Positions 62,349-64,000 of a stretch of 64,000 nt of DNA are shown piece after piece. This stretch comes from Rhynchospora pubera (taxonomy: Eukaryota > Streptophyta > Magnoliopsida > Poales > Cyperaceae). Position numbers and translations under genes: made by a program. The notes under the pieces are model-generated. The model was given only the letters and a program-made list of their open reading frames with translations, was not told the origin of the DNA and did not search any database. Location of the stretch: NCBI GenBank assembly GCA_028095005.1, contig CM051459.1, positions 197,323,902 through 197,387,901 on the forward strand. The letters run 5' to 3'. Position 1 is the first letter of the stretch. Each line of letters opens with the position of its first letter.

Positions 62349-63897
62349 TTATTTTTTATCAGAGCAGGATGATGCCGCACTCCGTGCACACCAAACTTCT
62401 GTTTCAAGATGCAATATTTCTTTCTGAATCTTCATGATATGATATCTCTGCTGTATAACTTCTTTATAAATCTGTAGAAAGGATGAGGAATCAAGGATAT
62501 TGGTGCAGTCTTTGAATGTTGTTTAGCATATTAGTATGCTCAAGCATCAAATCTAGCTTTCAGTTAGTAAATGAACTAGAAAGACATGGGCTTTGTAATA
62601 ATTTTAGATAACTAATACTATATATGGATCCATATCCATCAAACCCCCTGTTTGTATCCGCAACCACATCTGTACTTGTGAAGATATGAATTTAATTAGA
62701 TGCACTTTATATCTGTACCTGTATCTATGGGTGTGTTTGGATTGTTAGAAGAAAGAAGAAGAAGAAGGAAGAAGAAGAAAAAAATTATAAACAATTCAAA
62801 CTCTTCACAAAATTACACACTTCCCAATACTTCTTCCCACTTCTTCCCTTCTTCCCTTCTTCCCACACCCATCCAAACGCACCCTATAATTGTTCAATTA
62901 TTTGCAGGTAAAAATATGTTTTTAGTATTGTTTTTTTTTTTTTTTTGCTCTAATCAGTTCTATTTCAACCTTTTGAGCTTTTAGTGTAAATAAAAAGAAT
63001 AGGTGATCAAACATTTTATGAGAATGGTGTTAATGGCAGAGTGTACCTTCAAAACGTCTGCATTAAGCTCTGTTAGTTTTTCAAGAAGTTCATCGATTCT
63101 TGCATCCAGATAGCTGTTGGTTTGATTAATTCCTTCAAACACCTCTTTGTCGTATTCTGCTTATAAGACAATTGTTCATTTATCACCTTTATGATGTTGC
63201 ATAATTTTGACGTCCTTTTAAATTATTATAATTCATATATAACCCACGAAAAAAGAAACAATCAATCACGTGCCCAATCTTTTAAACAGCTTGGAGTAAT
63301 TATCCAAACTAGCCATCCTTTCACCAAATTTATGCAGTTGGAATTACGAGATGGTAAACGGAAGGCACATCAAAGGGAAATTTTCATGTTTTGCAGAGTA
63401 TGTGATATTTCACCATATGTTTATTATGGTAAGTTCTTATGTCCAAATTAGTGCACGATTAAGGTCTTGGACATTTTTCAATCTTTCAAAAACACAGATG
63501 ACACATAGATTTGCTGCATTCTTTCCCAAATATAGCAACCTATTGTTCAATTTTCATCTTATCAAACAATAGTTTCATTTCAAATGTTGGGATCAGAATG
63601 AGAGAGGTGGAGGGTTCACTAACTGGGTGGTAACTGTGTCAAGAGGATTATTAAGTATTGGCATTCATGGTTTTTACTGTTTAAAATAGAAGGGGTATAA
63701 TTGTATAAAGCAGTCTTATATTAAGGCTCTATGGACCAAACATCCGACTCTGTACTACAAAAGTGCCATATCAATTCAAATCAAGAATGAATGAATGATG
63801 CAGCATCTGTGCATTAATTGATTCTATTTACCCCATTTTGTTTCTTCACCTAACTGACGGAAAAGGTCTTCATCATCCGCTCATATTGAAAAATAGG
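62349..63897 (-). CDS. Coiled-coil protein, last three exons (gene enters from the right)
   Basis: Three minus-strand exons with matching phases are 63897-63855, 63159-63047 and 62471-62349, the last ending in a stop. The joined product reads ...QYERMMKTFSV, then EYDKEVFEGINQTNSYLDAR, IDELLEKLTELNADVLK, IYKEVIQQRYHIMKIQKEIL and finally HLETEVWCARSAASSCSDKK-stop. Spacing of Leu, Ile and Val suggests a coiled coil over most of it. I do not recognise the family. The N-terminal part lies beyond the window. A MITE (62729-62884) sits in the last intron. An alternative acceptor 3 nt downstream in the second exon is possible. Confidence 0.6.
62729..62884. mobile_element. MITE with GGGTGTGTTTGGAT ends (copy 2)
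   Basis: A 156-bp element nearly identical to 58785-58941. The ends are GGGTGTGTTTGGATTG and CATCCAAACGCACCC, flanked by TAT on both sides. It sits in the last intron of the unrecognised coiled-coil gene. Confidence 0.78.
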
Positions 63898-64000
63898 CTG
63901 AAAGTAACAAATGACACGTTTTGGATTTTCCTGAGATGATCCAGGTTATAGCTCTGTTAACCTTCTTATAACCAAATCAGAAAATTTGCAAAAAACCTTC

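Overview
The window is nuclear DNA of a flowering plant, most likely a eudicot. The genes carry many short introns with GT/AG borders. The intergenic DNA is AT-rich and full of MITEs and an LTR retrotransposon with a tRNA-Asp primer site. The proteins are plant-specific types: DUF1218, a thylakoid lumenal 15 kDa protein, ABCG3, a KINbeta3-type SnRK1 subunit and VPS54.

Layout from left to right. (1) 1-277, minus: one exon of a DUF1218 membrane protein running off the left edge. (2) 278-3998: repeat-rich DNA, including a 900-bp non-autonomous hAT element (2923-3822) just upstream of the next gene. (3) 3999-10038, plus: VPS33, a Sec1/Munc18 subunit of HOPS/CORVET, 22 exons. (4) 10886-14710, minus: a thylakoid lumenal 15.0 kDa protein 2-like gene whose 5' end is cut by a rearrangement. 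(5) 14712-40649: a very large, almost perfect inverted repeat. Its arms are about 12.6 kb (14712-27320 and 28042-40649) around a 721-bp unique spacer. Each arm holds VPS54 sequence and the same non-autonomous LTR retrotransposon. The right arm leads into the full VPS54 gene (minus, start at 42075). The left arm carries a copy without exons 1-3. (6) 43454-49779, minus: ABCG3, 11 exons. (7) 52721-53026, minus: a small secreted peptide precursor resembling IDA-LIKE peptides. (8) 53.6-55.2 kb: MITEs, one hAT nested in a Tourist-like element. (9) 56145-56580, minus: KINbeta3, with a 5'UTR exon near 57.4 kb. (10) 57.5-62.3 kb: gene-free, MITE-containing DNA. (11) 62349-63897, minus: the last three exons of an unrecognised coiled-coil protein gene entering from the right.

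The genes do not form a functional cluster, although two belong to vesicle-tethering machinery (VPS33 in HOPS/CORVET, VPS54 in GARP). The outstanding feature is the 26-kb palindrome. Pairs of positions across it add up to 55361 or 55362, and only about six differences between the arms were noticed. Its outer left breakpoint lies 1-2 bases before the ATG of the thylakoid gene, so that gene has lost its own upstream DNA. Its inner breakpoint cuts one LTR 103 bp short, as expected from a fold-back inverted duplication. The LTR element inserted before the duplication, because an LTR-LTR difference is shared by both arms.

Limits: exon borders come from reading splice sites and phase by eye. No homology search was run, and an assembly error at the palindrome cannot be excluded from sequence alone.
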